Below are positions 16,009-25,600 of a stretch of DNA of 64,000 bases, one piece after another. Position numbers and translations under genes: made by a program. This DNA comes from Burkholderiaceae bacterium. Its GTDB lineage: Bacteria > Pseudomonadota > Gammaproteobacteria > Burkholderiales > Burkholderiaceae_F. Where the stretch lies: the NCBI GenBank assembly GCA_022843955.1, contig JALHMQ010000008.1:1-64000 (forward strand). Direction: 5' to 3'. Below the pieces are notes generated by a model, which was not told the origin of the DNA, did not search any database, and saw only the letters and a list, made by a program, of their open reading frames with translations. Numbering within the stretch: position 1 is the first letter of the stretch; each line of letters opens with the position of its first letter.

Positions 16009-16989
16009 ATGACGAATGAATTTTCAAATCAAGGGAATGAGCCGACTTACCGCAGCGGAACGGCCGCGCGACTGGCGGGAATTCCGGTGGACACGCTGCG
16101 CATGTGGGAGCGCCGCTATCAGGTGGTCGGCCCGCAGGTGAGCGCGCGCGGCCACCGGCGCTATGCGGCAGAGGACGTCGACAGGCTGGCGCTGATCAAG
16201 GCGCTGGTCGATCTCGGCCACTCGATCGGCACCATCGCGCACCTGCCGGCCGCCAGGCTGCACGAAATGCGCGCTGGGCTCATGACGCTGCCAAGTGCGA
16301 CTCAGCCGCGCGCACGGGGATCGTCGATCGTGCGGGTCGCGATCGTCGGCGAAGCGCTGGCGGCGCGGACCGCAGCGGTCGCGTCGCGTTTCCCGCGTCT
16401 GCAAATCGTCGGCACCTGCGCCGATCGGGAACACGCCGCCAGCACCCTGCGCGGCGTGGTCGCAGATGTGCTCGCCATCGAATTGCCGGCGCTGCGCGAC
16501 GACGCGGTGGACTTTGTCGACGCACTGGCGGCCGCGGTCGGCGCGCGGAGCGCGATCGTCTCCTATCGCTTTGGTACCGAAGCGGCCGTGCACGAACTGC
16601 GGCGCCGCGGCCACGCGGTGGTCCGGGCGCCAATCGATCTGGCGCAGATCGAGTCGCTCGGCGCAGCGCTGCCCGCCGCGCCCGAGACGGTGGCGGCGCC
16701 GCCAGTCACCGCGCCACCTGCGCCGCGCTTTGACGAGCGGTCGCTGGCGCAGCTGGCACAAATCTCGACCTCGGTGCGCTGCGAATGTCCGCGCCACGTG
16801 GTCGATCTGCTGCTGAGCCTGGGAGCTTTCGAGCGCTACAGCGCCGAGTGCGAAAACCGGAGCCCCGCCGATGCCGAGCTGCACCGTCATCTTGGCCGCG
16901 TCGCTGGGAGCGCGCGCGCGCTGTTCGAAGAGGCGCTCGTCCGGGTCGCGCAGGCGGAAGGAATTGCGCTGCCGTCCGCGGCCGTTTGA
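16009..16989 (+). CDS. LitR/CarH-type MerR regulator without cobalamin motif
   Basis: A 326-residue regulator. Residues 13-80 are a MerR helix-turn-helix (RSGTAARLAGIPVDTLRMWERRY, RGHRRYAAEDVDRLALIKALVDLGHSIGTIA). Residues about 105-225 have a flavodoxin-like fold where LitR/CarH proteins bind B12, but I find no DxHxxG motif. A third domain (VRCECPRHVVDLLLSLGAFERYSAECE) follows. LitR/CarH proteins repress stress or carotenoid genes in the dark. Here the light sensor may be degenerate or use another ligand. It faces the DCC-COQ7 operon across 174 bases. Confidence 0.75.
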   Translation: MTNEFSNQGNEPTYRSGTAARLAGIPVDTLRMWERRYQVVGPQVSARGHRRYAAEDVDRLALIKALVDLGHSIGTIAHLPAARLHEMRAGLMTLPSATQPRARGSSIVRVAIVGEALAARTAAVASRFPRLQIVGTCADREHAASTLRGVVADVLAIELPALRDDAVDFVDALAAAVGARSAIVSYRFGTEAAVHELRRRGHAVVRAPIDLAQIESLGAALPAAPETVAAPPVTAPPAPRFDERSLAQLAQISTSVRCECPRHVVDLLLSLGAFERYSAECENRSPADAELHRHLGRVAGSARALFEEALVRVAQAEGIALPSAAV

Positions 16990-17088
16990 AAGCAGGTTGG
17001 CACTCCCGCGCTTGCCGCGGGTCTTGTTCTGAGTATGAAGCGGCTGTTCCTCGCCTTCGAACCCCGCATTTAACTGAGCCCGATACAG

Positions 17089-17211
17089 ATGCAAAGCAGC
17101 GCCACCGCAATGATCACGCTGTACGCCTACTCGCTAGTCAAGCAGCAGCGCGTCCTTCACTCCGACCACTCGGCCGCGGACGTGCTGGCCGTCAACAAAG
17201 TGCCTGCATGA
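17089..17211 (+). CDS. Possible 40-residue protein overlapping the DCC gene
   Basis: A short frame MQSSATAMITLYAYSLVKQ ending VLAVNKVPA whose TGA overlaps the ATG of the next gene as ATGA, the usual coupling arrangement. The ribosome-binding site is weak and I do not recognise the product, so it may be a leader used for coupling or no gene at all. Confidence 0.3.
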   Translation: MQSSATAMITLYAYSLVKQQRVLHSDHSAADVLAVNKVPA

Positions 17212-17672
17212 TGACCGAGCCGGTGAACGAACCCGTCAAGGTACCCGCCAAGGATTCGCTGCCGTTGACCGTGCTGTACGACGGTGCTTGTCCGTTGTGC
17301 CGCCGCGAAATCGGCATCTACCGCGGCTTGCAGCCACTGCAGTCGGATGCGCCGGTGTGCTTTGCCGATGTCAGCGACGAGACGTTGGCGCTGCCGCCCG
17401 GCACCACGCGCCAGCAGCTGCTGGCGCGCTTTCACGTGCGCGGCCGAGACGGAGAATTGCTCAGCGGCGCGCAGGCCTTCCTGGCGCTGTGGGCCGCGCT
17501 GCCCCGCTGGCGCTGGCTTGCACTGGCCGGCCGCGTGCCGGGCGCGGCCTGGTTGATGGAGCGCACCTACAGGCTCTTCCTGCGCTGGCGGCCCGCGCTG
17601 CAGCGCTGGGCATTCCGTCTGGACCCGCCCGACCTGGATCGACCGAGTTCTCACGACAACGCCCCCCGTTGA
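17208..17672 (+). CDS. DCC-family (DUF393) thiol-disulfide protein
   Basis: A 154-residue stand-alone DCC protein with the motif LYDGACPLC (Cys28, Cys31), then LLARFHVRGRDGELLSGAQAFLALW and the WLMERTYRLFLRWRPAL end typical of the family. DCC proteins are predicted thiol-disulfide oxidoreductases. It is the second DCC domain within 2.5 kb, the other being fused to COQ7, and lies directly downstream of the LitR-type regulator, probably in its operon. Confidence 0.8.
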   Translation: MMTEPVNEPVKVPAKDSLPLTVLYDGACPLCRREIGIYRGLQPLQSDAPVCFADVSDETLALPPGTTRQQLLARFHVRGRDGELLSGAQAFLALWAALPRWRWLALAGRVPGAAWLMERTYRLFLRWRPALQRWAFRLDPPDLDRPSSHDNAPR

Positions 17673-17942
17673 TCTCGCGCCCTTCAGCTTCGGGACACAC
17701 GCCATGATCAAGGGGGCGGCACATGTGGCTGACGCTTGCCTTCTTGCCGAATGCCAAGGGTGAGTCATGGCGCAGCCCACTCGGCAGCAGAACCTGTGTC
17801 CGGATCTACGTTGACCAACGTCGTCAAGGGCCGCGCCAATCCTCGGGCAGCGCGACACCCGCAAGGTCAACTGCGCATCGTGGGCGTGAGGAATGAGAAA
17901 CGACCAATTCTGTTGAGCGTCGTAGCCCAATACGGCAGGTCG

Positions 17943-18578
17943 TTAACTCACAAGAACATAGGCCTTGCGAACGCTGGCCAGATTGCCGATCTGCTTCACG
18001 CAGAAATCGGCGACGTCGGCGCGCGCAATGATGCCGTTGCGCCACTGTGACGGCTGATCAAGTGCCTTGTAGCGCCCCGTGCGCCCGCCGCCGGTCAACA
18101 CGCCGGGGCGCACGAGCGTCCAGTCCAGCGTACTTTCCTTGATCAATCGCTCCTGGATGCTTTTGTCCGCGTAGGCGCGGCCAAACACCGCGTGAAACGG
18201 CAGCCGCTGCAGCGCGCTGATGCTGTCCCGGCTGTCGCCGGCGCCGAATCCCGTCACACAAATCAGGCGCTTGACGCCTCGTGCCGCCATGGCGGCCACC
18301 AACACCCGCGTCGCATCGGAGAACAAATGCACAGGCCCGAACAACTCCGTGAAACCTACGCCCAGCGTCTGGATGACGACATCCACGCCTTGCAGCGCCG
18401 CCTCGACATCCTCGCGGACGAGCGCGTTGCCACGCACTTTCTCGAGCTGCGGATGCGTGAGGCTGATGCTGGTGGCGGATCGCGCCAGCGCGCGCACCTG
18501 ATGGCCGGCCTCGAGTGCGTTGCGGACGGTCTCCAGCCCGATGCCTTTACTGGCCCCGATGATGAGTACATGCGCCAT
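17943..18578 (-). CDS. NAD(P)H-binding atypical short-chain dehydrogenase
   Basis: A 211-residue NAD(P)-binding protein of the NmrA/atypical-SDR type. The dinucleotide loop is IIGASKGIGLE (residues 6-16); LVRPGVLTGGGRTGRY marks the C-terminal half. No YxxxK catalytic pair in the standard position is evident, as is usual in this group. The start at 18578 has TGGAGG six bases upstream; the frame stays open further upstream into an IS5 transposase remnant, which I exclude. It is convergent with the DCC gene. Confidence 0.78.
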   Translation of the reverse strand: MAHVLIIGASKGIGLETVRNALEAGHQVRALARSATSISLTHPQLEKVRGNALVREDVEAALQGVDVVIQTLGVGFTELFGPVHLFSDATRVLVAAMAARGVKRLICVTGFGAGDSRDSISALQRLPFHAVFGRAYADKSIQERLIKESTLDWTLVRPGVLTGGGRTGRYKALDQPSQWRNGIIARADVADFCVKQIGNLASVRKAYVLVS

Positions 18579-18699
18579 GATCAACCTCCATTTGCTATCG
18601 GTAGTGTCCCAACGTTGGGATGATGCGAAATCGGTCAGGTCGGCGTCGGTCTTCGATGAGAAGCAGCTTTGCCATCCAGCCAGCGATCCACGGACCAGT

Positions 18700-18887
18700 T
18701 CAGTTCCGCGGGTAGTCAATGCGAACGGTGGACGACCCACGCCGCTGGCCTTGCCCTTGGCGCCGCAGTGCGGCTCGACCAAGGTAGTGAGCCTGGCCCA
18801 TGGCACCACCCGCTCCATCTCATCGAGATACTCGCGCTTGCGCCTGCGCTTGGCACTCAGATCAAGGCCCAAGTCGGCTTGCTTCAT
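18700..18887 (-). pseudogene. IS5-type transposase N-terminal remnant
   Basis: The minus strand begins MKQADLGLDLSAKRRRKREY and continues LDEMERVVPWARLTTLVEPH, then GVGRPPF, which is the start of IS5-family transposases. After about 57 residues the similarity stops and the frame runs on, without a stop, to the NAD(P)-binding gene. The DDE catalytic domain is gone and I see no clear terminal inverted repeats. Confidence 0.7.
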
Positions 18888-19204
18888 CGCTTCGGCTCCG
18901 CGCTCGTCGGTCTGCTCACATCAACGAAACATCCCGTCCGGACGTGGCGGATTTTGCAGAACTTCCCTAAAGACTTGTCGAAGCGAAGAAGTCCCGCCTG
19001 CCTGGCGGCCGCGCAGAACCGGAGACGGCGCTTGGCAACGTCTCTGGATCTCGGCAGAGGGGGCTGATGCGGCTTGGCGCGCGCTTGTGAGACCACCGCC
19101 CCGGTCCGATCGGACTGCCGCCTTCAAACTGCCCGCTCCCTGCGCACTTCACGTCGCTTCAGCCGGGTTGAGCGACTGTCAGGCGCCAGCACCTCGAGTT
19201 CACT
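18888..19204. other. Non-coding stretch beside the IS remnant
   Basis: No supportable gene. The short frames here are low-complexity; part may be debris of the insertion sequence end. Confidence 0.4.
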
Positions 19205-19957
19205 TCATTCAGGACTTGGTCGCGCCGGGGTCAGGCGCGCACCCAACTGCGCTTGCACCATCAGTTCGCTGAACCAGACGCGGTAGCCCGCATCGCTCGG
19301 ATGGAGTCCGTCACTGGCATTGAGGCCGGGGTCCTTGACGAACGGATCGTCGCTGCGTTCATGAAAGAGATTGACGTAAACAGCGCCGGTCCTCGCGGCG
19401 GCGTCCTTCACGTGTCCGTGCAGCTCGCGCGATCGCTTGGTCATCAGCCACGACACCGGCGCAAAGAAGAAGGGCGCATTGCCCACGTTGCCGGCCGGCA
19501 TCAGCACCACGACGTCGGCCCGCTTGCGCGCCAGCTCGGCAACGCGCTCGATGGCCGCCTGCGACGACGACAGATCGCCCATGCGGATCACGTCGTTTCC
19601 GCCCGCCTGAACCAGCACGATGTCGAAGCGTGCTTGTCCGTCCAACTGTCGGACCACATCGGCAAACTTCGCGCCGTCGCGCGCGCGGTTTTCAATCAGC
19701 AGCCGTGGGTACTGTTGCGCCAAGAGTCCGGCGAGGCTCGACTGCCCGCGGGTCGCACCGGTTCCGACCGCGGTGCTGTCGCCGACGATCAGCAGTTTCA
19801 CCTTCGCGTCGATCGGCATGTGTTGGAGCGGCTCGCTGCGCTTGGCCAGTTCGACCGACTGACCGATGCGCCACGCGGCGCAGCCTGAAACGAAAAGACA
19901 AATCCCGCCCGCCATGAGCAGCAGTACATGGGGAAAGCGCTTGCGTTGCACACGCAT
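19205..19957 (-). CDS. SGNH/GDSL-type esterase lipoprotein
   Basis: A 250-residue SGNH hydrolase. The N terminus has a lipoprotein signal with lipobox FVSGC (Cys26). The catalytic blocks are present: GDSTAVGTG with Ser61, GGND with Asn121, and SDGLHP with Asp216 and His219. The group removes acyl or acetyl esters, often from cell-surface polymers; the substrate here is unknown. AGGAG lies eight bases before the start. Confidence 0.85.
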   Translation of the reverse strand: MRVQRKRFPHVLLLMAGGICLFVSGCAAWRIGQSVELAKRSEPLQHMPIDAKVKLLIVGDSTAVGTGATRGQSSLAGLLAQQYPRLLIENRARDGAKFADVVRQLDGQARFDIVLVQAGGNDVIRMGDLSSSQAAIERVAELARKRADVVVLMPAGNVGNAPFFFAPVSWLMTKRSRELHGHVKDAAARTGAVYVNLFHERSDDPFVKDPGLNASDGLHPSDAGYRVWFSELMVQAQLGARLTPARPSPE

Positions 19958-20280
19958 TCAGGTGCTCCTGCCTTGGCATGCTGGCCGAAACTTGCATCGG
20001 ATCGTCGATCGCGCCGGCGCGCGGCAGCCTGACAGGTGCAGCAACCAGCACGCCTGGGAGCTTCCCGTCCATCTGCGGCGACCTCGAGCGCTGCTGACAT
20101 CGAGCCAGCCGAAACGCAGGGCGCAGCAAAACGTGGCGCATGTTGAAGCGGCCGCAAGCGGAAGCGTTGGCGCGTATTACTGCGAGCGCCGTGTCGGCTG
20201 GCGCTCCCGACCTGTTGCCGTCATCCCGGATTGCCTTTGCCACGGGCGGGCGCCTGCAGCGGCGTCCTCCGGCGGACGCC
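19958..20280. other. Non-coding stretch
   Basis: No gene seen between the SGNH lipoprotein and the end of the AI-2E-type transporter gene; presumably it holds the promoter of the former. Confidence 0.4.
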
Positions 20281-21360
20281 CTACTGCTTGATCGCGGCCG
20301 GCGTGTCTTCCAGCACGCCCTCCACATACAGTTTCTGCACCAGCACCATGACCACCACCATCAGCGGCGTCGCAAGAACGATCCCAGGCAGCCCGAACAG
20401 CAGACCAAAGATCACGGCCGCAGTGATGCCAAGCACAGGCGGCAGTTCAACCGCCCAGCGTTGCACGAACGGCATGAGCAGATTGCCCTCGATCTGCTGA
20501 ATCAGCACGCACAGGCCAGCGACGAACAGTGCCTGGGTCGGACCCTCCATGAATGCCAGGAGCACTGCCAGCAGACCCGAGGCGATCGGGCCGAAGAACG
20601 GGATGAACGCCAGCACGCCGGCGATCAGTCCGATCGTGCCGGCCAGGGGCATTCCCAGCAAAGCAAGTCCAATGGCCGTGGCCGATCCGACGAACAGCAT
20701 GGAAATGCCCTGCCCGAGCAGCCAGCGTGACAGGGCGTGCCCGCTGGCAATCAGCGCCTCGTTGATGCGCGGGCGATAGTCCGCCGGCACCAGGCGGACC
20801 AGACCCTCGCGGTACATCGTCGGGGCGGCGGCCAGGTAGACGCCGATCACCGCCAGCAGGCCGATGCTTCCGATCGCTCCCAGCGTCTGGGTGGCGACAT
20901 TGGCGACCCGTGCCCACGGCACATCAGTTGCGCTCGCGCTTTCCCATACGCCAATCAACGCAACGCCAAGGGGGTGGCTTCTGGCCCAGGTGGTGAGTGC
21001 GGAGAGCGCTTCCGGAATGCGATTGCGCAGATCGTCGGTCCGCTCGATCAGGCGATCACCGACCAGCCACGACCCCAGCATGATCGCGACCAGCGCGGCG
21101 ATGACCGCGGCAGCCACCGCCAGTCGCGCAGATAGCCGCAAATGCTCTTGCAGCGGCTGCGCCACTGCGCGCAGCGCTACCGCCACGATGACTGCTCCGA
21201 AAAGCAGCAGCAGCACGTCGGCGAGCTTCCACGTCAGCAAAACCACCGCGCCGAGGACAACGATCTGGATCAGCGCGCGGGTGAGTCCCGAACTCGTGCG
21301 ATTCCCCGGTGTCGAGAATTCGGCCGACGCCGCTCGTGTTCGGCTCTCATCTTGTTGCAT
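20281..21360 (-). CDS. AI-2E-type (PerM/YdiK) transporter
   Basis: A 359-residue membrane protein of the AI-2 exporter-like superfamily, with about seven or eight helices. The conserved blocks are visible: LTWKLADVLLLLFGAVIVAVALR, GVYLAAAPTMYREGLVRLVP, GIVAFIPFFGPI-like (AGVLAFIPFFGPI) and QQIEGNLLMPFVQRWAVELPPVLGI. Characterised members export AI-2 or exchange ions; the substrate here is unknown. I start at 21360, with AAGGGAAG nine bases upstream; an ATG 48 bases earlier is possible but has no site. Confidence 0.85.
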   Translation of the reverse strand: MQQDESRTRAASAEFSTPGNRTSSGLTRALIQIVVLGAVVLLTWKLADVLLLLFGAVIVAVALRAVAQPLQEHLRLSARLAVAAAVIAALVAIMLGSWLVGDRLIERTDDLRNRIPEALSALTTWARSHPLGVALIGVWESASATDVPWARVANVATQTLGAIGSIGLLAVIGVYLAAAPTMYREGLVRLVPADYRPRINEALIASGHALSRWLLGQGISMLFVGSATAIGLALLGMPLAGTIGLIAGVLAFIPFFGPIASGLLAVLLAFMEGPTQALFVAGLCVLIQQIEGNLLMPFVQRWAVELPPVLGITAAVIFGLLFGLPGIVLATPLMVVVMVLVQKLYVEGVLEDTPAAIKQ

Positions 21361-21785
21361 TGAACCGGCTTCCCTTGGCGCGCCGGACGCAGCGCGTCCG
21401 AAGTTCATACGGTGCGACTTGGCCTCACGCCTCTGCAGTGGTTTCTACATCCCAGGCTCGCGTGCCAGCGAGTGTCGGAGCGGCATTGGAGCTTGGGGAG
21501 GACAGTCAGGACCAAAGCCCGATTTTCGCTGACTTTCACAAGTACTGCGTGTGGCCGAGGCCGCAAACCAGTGGGTTACGTGAAGATATTCCGCGTGGCG
21601 CTGAGGGTGTTCACCACCGTGTTCACCTTGGTGCAGGCGCTGCAGGGTGCTGTTTCCGAGGCTCATCGGCTGAGAAGCGGCAGCGCGATGAGCGGGCAAC
21701 GCGGCCACGCGCGTAGCGGCCCGTGGGGGTGGCCCGTCATGCAATCGGCCGAATCGCGGCGCAGAATCTGCGGCGATCATCGGTG
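21361..21785. other. Non-coding stretch before the minisatellite
   Basis: No supportable gene on either strand. The frames that cross it are shadows that run into the 13-bp repeats. It probably carries divergent promoters for the AI-2E-type transporter and the outer-membrane protein. Confidence 0.35.
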
Positions 21786-21914
21786 CTGCTTCGCATCGCT
21801 GCTTCGTATCGCCGCTTCATATCGCCGCTTCATATCGCCGCTTCATATCGCCGCTTCGTATCACTCCTTTGCGTCGCTGCTTCACATCACTCCTTGCATA
21901 ACTCCTTCGCATCG
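21786..21914. repeat. 13-bp tandem repeat array, about ten copies
   Basis: Degenerate tandem units of the form CYKCTTCRYATCR. Three consecutive copies are identical (CCGCTTCATATCG); the flanking ones differ at a few bases and one is 12 bp long. The array ends 17 bases before the start of the outer-membrane protein gene and would form its mRNA leader. It is much richer in A/T and pyrimidines than its surroundings. Confidence 0.85.
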
Positions 21915-21931
21915 CTCCTTCCGCCCTCTCC

Positions 21932-22654
21932 ATGTCCCCGCAAAACGTGCTTCACGCCGCGCTCGTGCTCGCGGCCCTCCTGCTGCCTTTCTCCGCGTGG
22001 GCGCAGCGCACCGACCCGGCGTTCTCCGATCCCATCGACTACAGCCACGCGCTCGGCGGCAAGCTCGGCACCTCCGGCCCCGGTTTCGAATACAGCTTCA
22101 GCCGTTCCGACCTGCCGCAGTACGGCCTGCGTGCCAACCTGAACTACGGCCAGTACTCGCGCAGCCGCACGGTGTCCGACGTCCTGTACCGCGGCACGAT
22201 GGAGTTTCGCTCGCTGATGCTGCTGGCCGACGCGCATCCCTATCGCAACGGCTTTCGCATGAGCGCGGGGCTCGTGTTCAACGACAACACGTTCCGCGCC
22301 AGCGGCCAGCCCAAGCTCGCCACCTTCAACCTGAACGGCAGTACCTACCCCGCCACCGCGGTGGAGAGCATCAATGGCGAGGTGTATGTGGCGCCGCTGA
22401 GTCCGTACTTCGGTGTGGGCTGGGGGGCGGCGCCCAGTGCCCGCGGCAAGTTCTTCTACAGCTTCGACTTCGGTCTGCTGTACCAGCGCGCCGACGTACG
22501 TCTGAGCGCGACCTGCACCGCCAGCTTTCCCGCCGCCGAGTGCGCACGCCTGCAGGCCGATCTGCTGGCCGAGGAAGTGGACTTCCGCCGCGACCTGATC
22601 AAGTACGGTCGCTGGTATCCGATCCTCACCTTCGGCGCCGGCTACCGCTTCTGA
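21932..22654 (+). CDS. Outer-membrane beta-barrel-like protein
   Basis: A 240-residue exported protein with a signal peptide ending SAWAQ (residues 1-24). The mature part alternates polar and apolar residues and ends in GAGYRF, a terminal aromatic residue typical of outer-membrane barrels. TFGAGYRF, YFGVGWG and FSYDFGLLY-like strands (FYSFDFGLLY) support this. No ribosome-binding site is seen before the ATG: the leader is the pyrimidine-rich minisatellite. Function unknown. It is convergent with the large ATPase regulator 15 bases downstream. Confidence 0.65.
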   Translation: MSPQNVLHAALVLAALLLPFSAWAQRTDPAFSDPIDYSHALGGKLGTSGPGFEYSFSRSDLPQYGLRANLNYGQYSRSRTVSDVLYRGTMEFRSLMLLADAHPYRNGFRMSAGLVFNDNTFRASGQPKLATFNLNGSTYPATAVESINGEVYVAPLSPYFGVGWGAAPSARGKFFYSFDFGLLYQRADVRLSATCTASFPAAECARLQADLLAEEVDFRRDLIKYGRWYPILTFGAGYRF

Positions 22655-22669
22655 CGCCGGCTGGGCGGC

Positions 22670-25600
22670 TCAGGCAGCGCTGCCCTTCGGCCGCTGCGTG
22701 CTCAGCGTCAGCAGTTCACGGTTGACCGGATTGCGGTTGAGAAAGCTGTCGCGAAACGGCGCCGGCACATGGCGCTGCTCGCAGTCGTTGACCCAGGCCA
22801 CGCCCGTCTGCAGCACGCGGGTCGCTTCCGCATGGCGGCCGAGCGCGCTGAACACCTTGAACCCGACCAGCCACAGCTGCGGCATGTAGAAGCTGTCGGG
22901 CCAGTACGTGTTGGCCAGATGCAGCGCGTGGTCCACGTGCGGCGCGGCGCGCGCCGCCGCGCCCTGCGCAAGCGCACAGGCGGCAGCGCGCACGTGGCCG
23001 GCGAGCGCCAGGCCGCCGCGCTGATGCGTGGCCGCCCAGACAGCCACGCCGGCAGCGAGCGCCTCGCCTTCATCGGGCGGCACGATGGCGCTGGCGAACA
23101 GGCAGCCGATGCGGTGGTAGACATCGTTCGGAGGAAGCAGCGTCAGCGCCGCGCGCAGCGGCGTCAGCGCATCACCGCCCAGTTGCTGCGCCAGATCGGC
23201 GCGATGCACGAGGCGCATCATGGCCAGCCCCGGCGGCGCGGCGGTGGCATCGGCGGCCAGCAGCGGCCGGGCCCGCGCCGGCTGGCCCAGCTGCATGAAG
23301 GCCTGCGCCAGCCGGTGTTCGGCGCTGATGCGCAGGACCGGACTGCTATCGGCGGCGTCGAAGTGTGCGAGCGCGCCCTCCAGCAGCGTCACCGCCTCGC
23401 TGTACTCGCCCAGGTCGCGCAGCCGGTGGGCGAGCGACACATGGGTCTGCACCTCGCGGCCGCGCTGCGCATCGGTGCCGGCGCGCGCCAGCAGAAGGGC
23501 CTGCCGGTAGCGGTCGGCTGACTGGCGCACGTGGCCCATCTTCGCTTCGGTTGCGGCGAGGTTGGCCAGCGCCTGCCAGGCGAGGTCGTTGCGCTGCATC
23601 TGCTGGGCGATGTCGGCCGCCATGCGCCAGGCCGGCAATGCATCGGCGAGGCGATTGGCGTAGTCGAGCGCGTAGGCGGTGGTCTCCCAGTACTGGCAGT
23701 GCAGTTCGGCGCCGCGGCCGCCGCGCGCGGCGGCCGATTCGGCCAGGCTGCGCAGCGGCGCCAGCAGCGCCACCGCCTCGTCGGCGCGACGCTCGTCGGC
23801 CAACGCGCCGGCCAGCGCGACCGCCAGTTCCAGCCGCAGGTCGTCGCGGCCGAGCGCCAGCGCGCTGGCCAGCGCGGCCGGTGCCAGGCGCAGCGTGTCA
23901 TTGGTCTCGCCGCTCATGTTGCTCAGGCTCAGGCGCACCACCGTCGCACGCAGGCGCTGCTCGTCGCTGCCGGCGCGTGCCTCCAGCACCTCGATGCTGG
24001 CGCGTGCACTGGCGCCGATGTCGTAGTGCGCCAGCACCTCTGCACGCTGCACCAGCGCCTCGAAGGCAGCGTCGCCATCGCCGGCGTTGTCCAGGCAGCG
24101 GGCCGCGTCCGCCAGCAGCGACGCGTGTTCTACGTGGCGCGCAGCGTCGCGCGCGAGCTGCCCGGCCATGAGGTAGCTGGCGCCCGCTGCCGACCACTGT
24201 TGCGCCTGTGCCTGGTGCGCAGCCACGCGTGCCGGCTGGCCGGCGTGGCGCACGAGAAAGGCGGCCACCTCGCGGTGCAGGTGCTGGGCGATCAGTGTCG
24301 GCACCGAGGCCAGCGCGGCCTCGAAGATCAGGTCGTGTGCAAACGCGCCCTCGCGCAGCATCTGCGCCTGCTCCAGCTCGGCCCAGGCATCGGCCAGGTC
24401 GAGCGCGGGCACGCCCAGCACCTCGGTGGCGAGCGTGATCGAGAAGTCCTGCCCGGCGACCGCCAGGCAGCGCGCCAGCCGCACCGCCGCCGGCGACAGC
24501 CGCTGCATGCGCCGTTCGATCAGTCGCCCCACGCTGACCGGACGCGGCAGCGTGGCAGCAGTCAACGGCGCAGCCGCAGGCCGGCCGAGCGACTGCTCGA
24601 CCCAGGCCTGGCGCAACGTCTCCAGCGCGAACAGCGGATTGCCGCCGGTGTGCTGATGCAGTTGCAACGCCAGCGCCTGCAGGGCGTCGTGATCGATGGC
24701 GTCGATCTCGTCGAGCCCGAGCGACGCCACGAACTCGCGCATCTGTGCCACGTCGAACGGCTGCAGCGCGAACGGCGCGAGCAGTTGCTCCTCGAGCAGC
24801 GCATCGTTCAGCGCAGCCACCGATGCCGAACCCTCGGCCGGCCGTTGCGCGAAGGCAAAGCGCAGCGCCGGCAGCACGCCCGGGCGGGTGAGCACCGTGA
24901 GCAGATCGAGGCTGGCGTCATCGGCAAAGTGCAGGTCGTCGAGGATCAGCGCGGTCACGCCGCCCTGGCTGGCCGCCGCCAGCACCGCGGTCACGCCCTG
25001 CTGCAGTGAACGCCGCTGCGACATTGCGTTGACCGCGGGGCTGTCGAGGTTCGCCGCGCCGCGCGTGCCGGCGTCGGGCAGCAGGCGCTGCAAGTCGGCC
25101 TGATGCGCGGCGCTGACCGCGTGCGGTACGCGTGTGGCCACCTCGCGCAGCAGGCGCGCCAGCGATGCGTACGGCACCGCGGCGTCGCCCGGACGCGCTT
25201 GTGTCATCACGGCGCCGGGGCGGCGGCTCGCCAGTTCGTACAGCAGGCGGCTCTTGCCCATGCCTGCCTCGCCGCTGATGCTCGGCGCCCGCCCCATGTC
25301 CCACGCTGCCAGCGCCTGTTCCAGCTCGCGGGTGCGGCCGACCAGCCGCGGCGGGCGCAGCATGCCGGTCGGCGGCGGTCGCGCGCCGCGCGTGGCCACC
25401 GGCTGCGCTGCCTCGATCGATTGGAGCAGCGCGCGCGTCTCGCTCGACGGCCGCGCGCCGAGAGCCTGCGCCAGGGCCTGCTCGCAGATCCGGTACGCCG
25501 CCAGCGCGGCGGCGCGATCTGCGCGCAGGTAGTGCAGGCGCATCACCCGCCGGTGCGCATGTTCCGATTCGGGCTGGGCCTGCGCCAGCGCAATGGCGTG

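Noticed and set aside
21786-21914. CRISPR-like array
   Set aside because: Units are 13 bp, directly adjacent and without unique spacers; this is a minisatellite.
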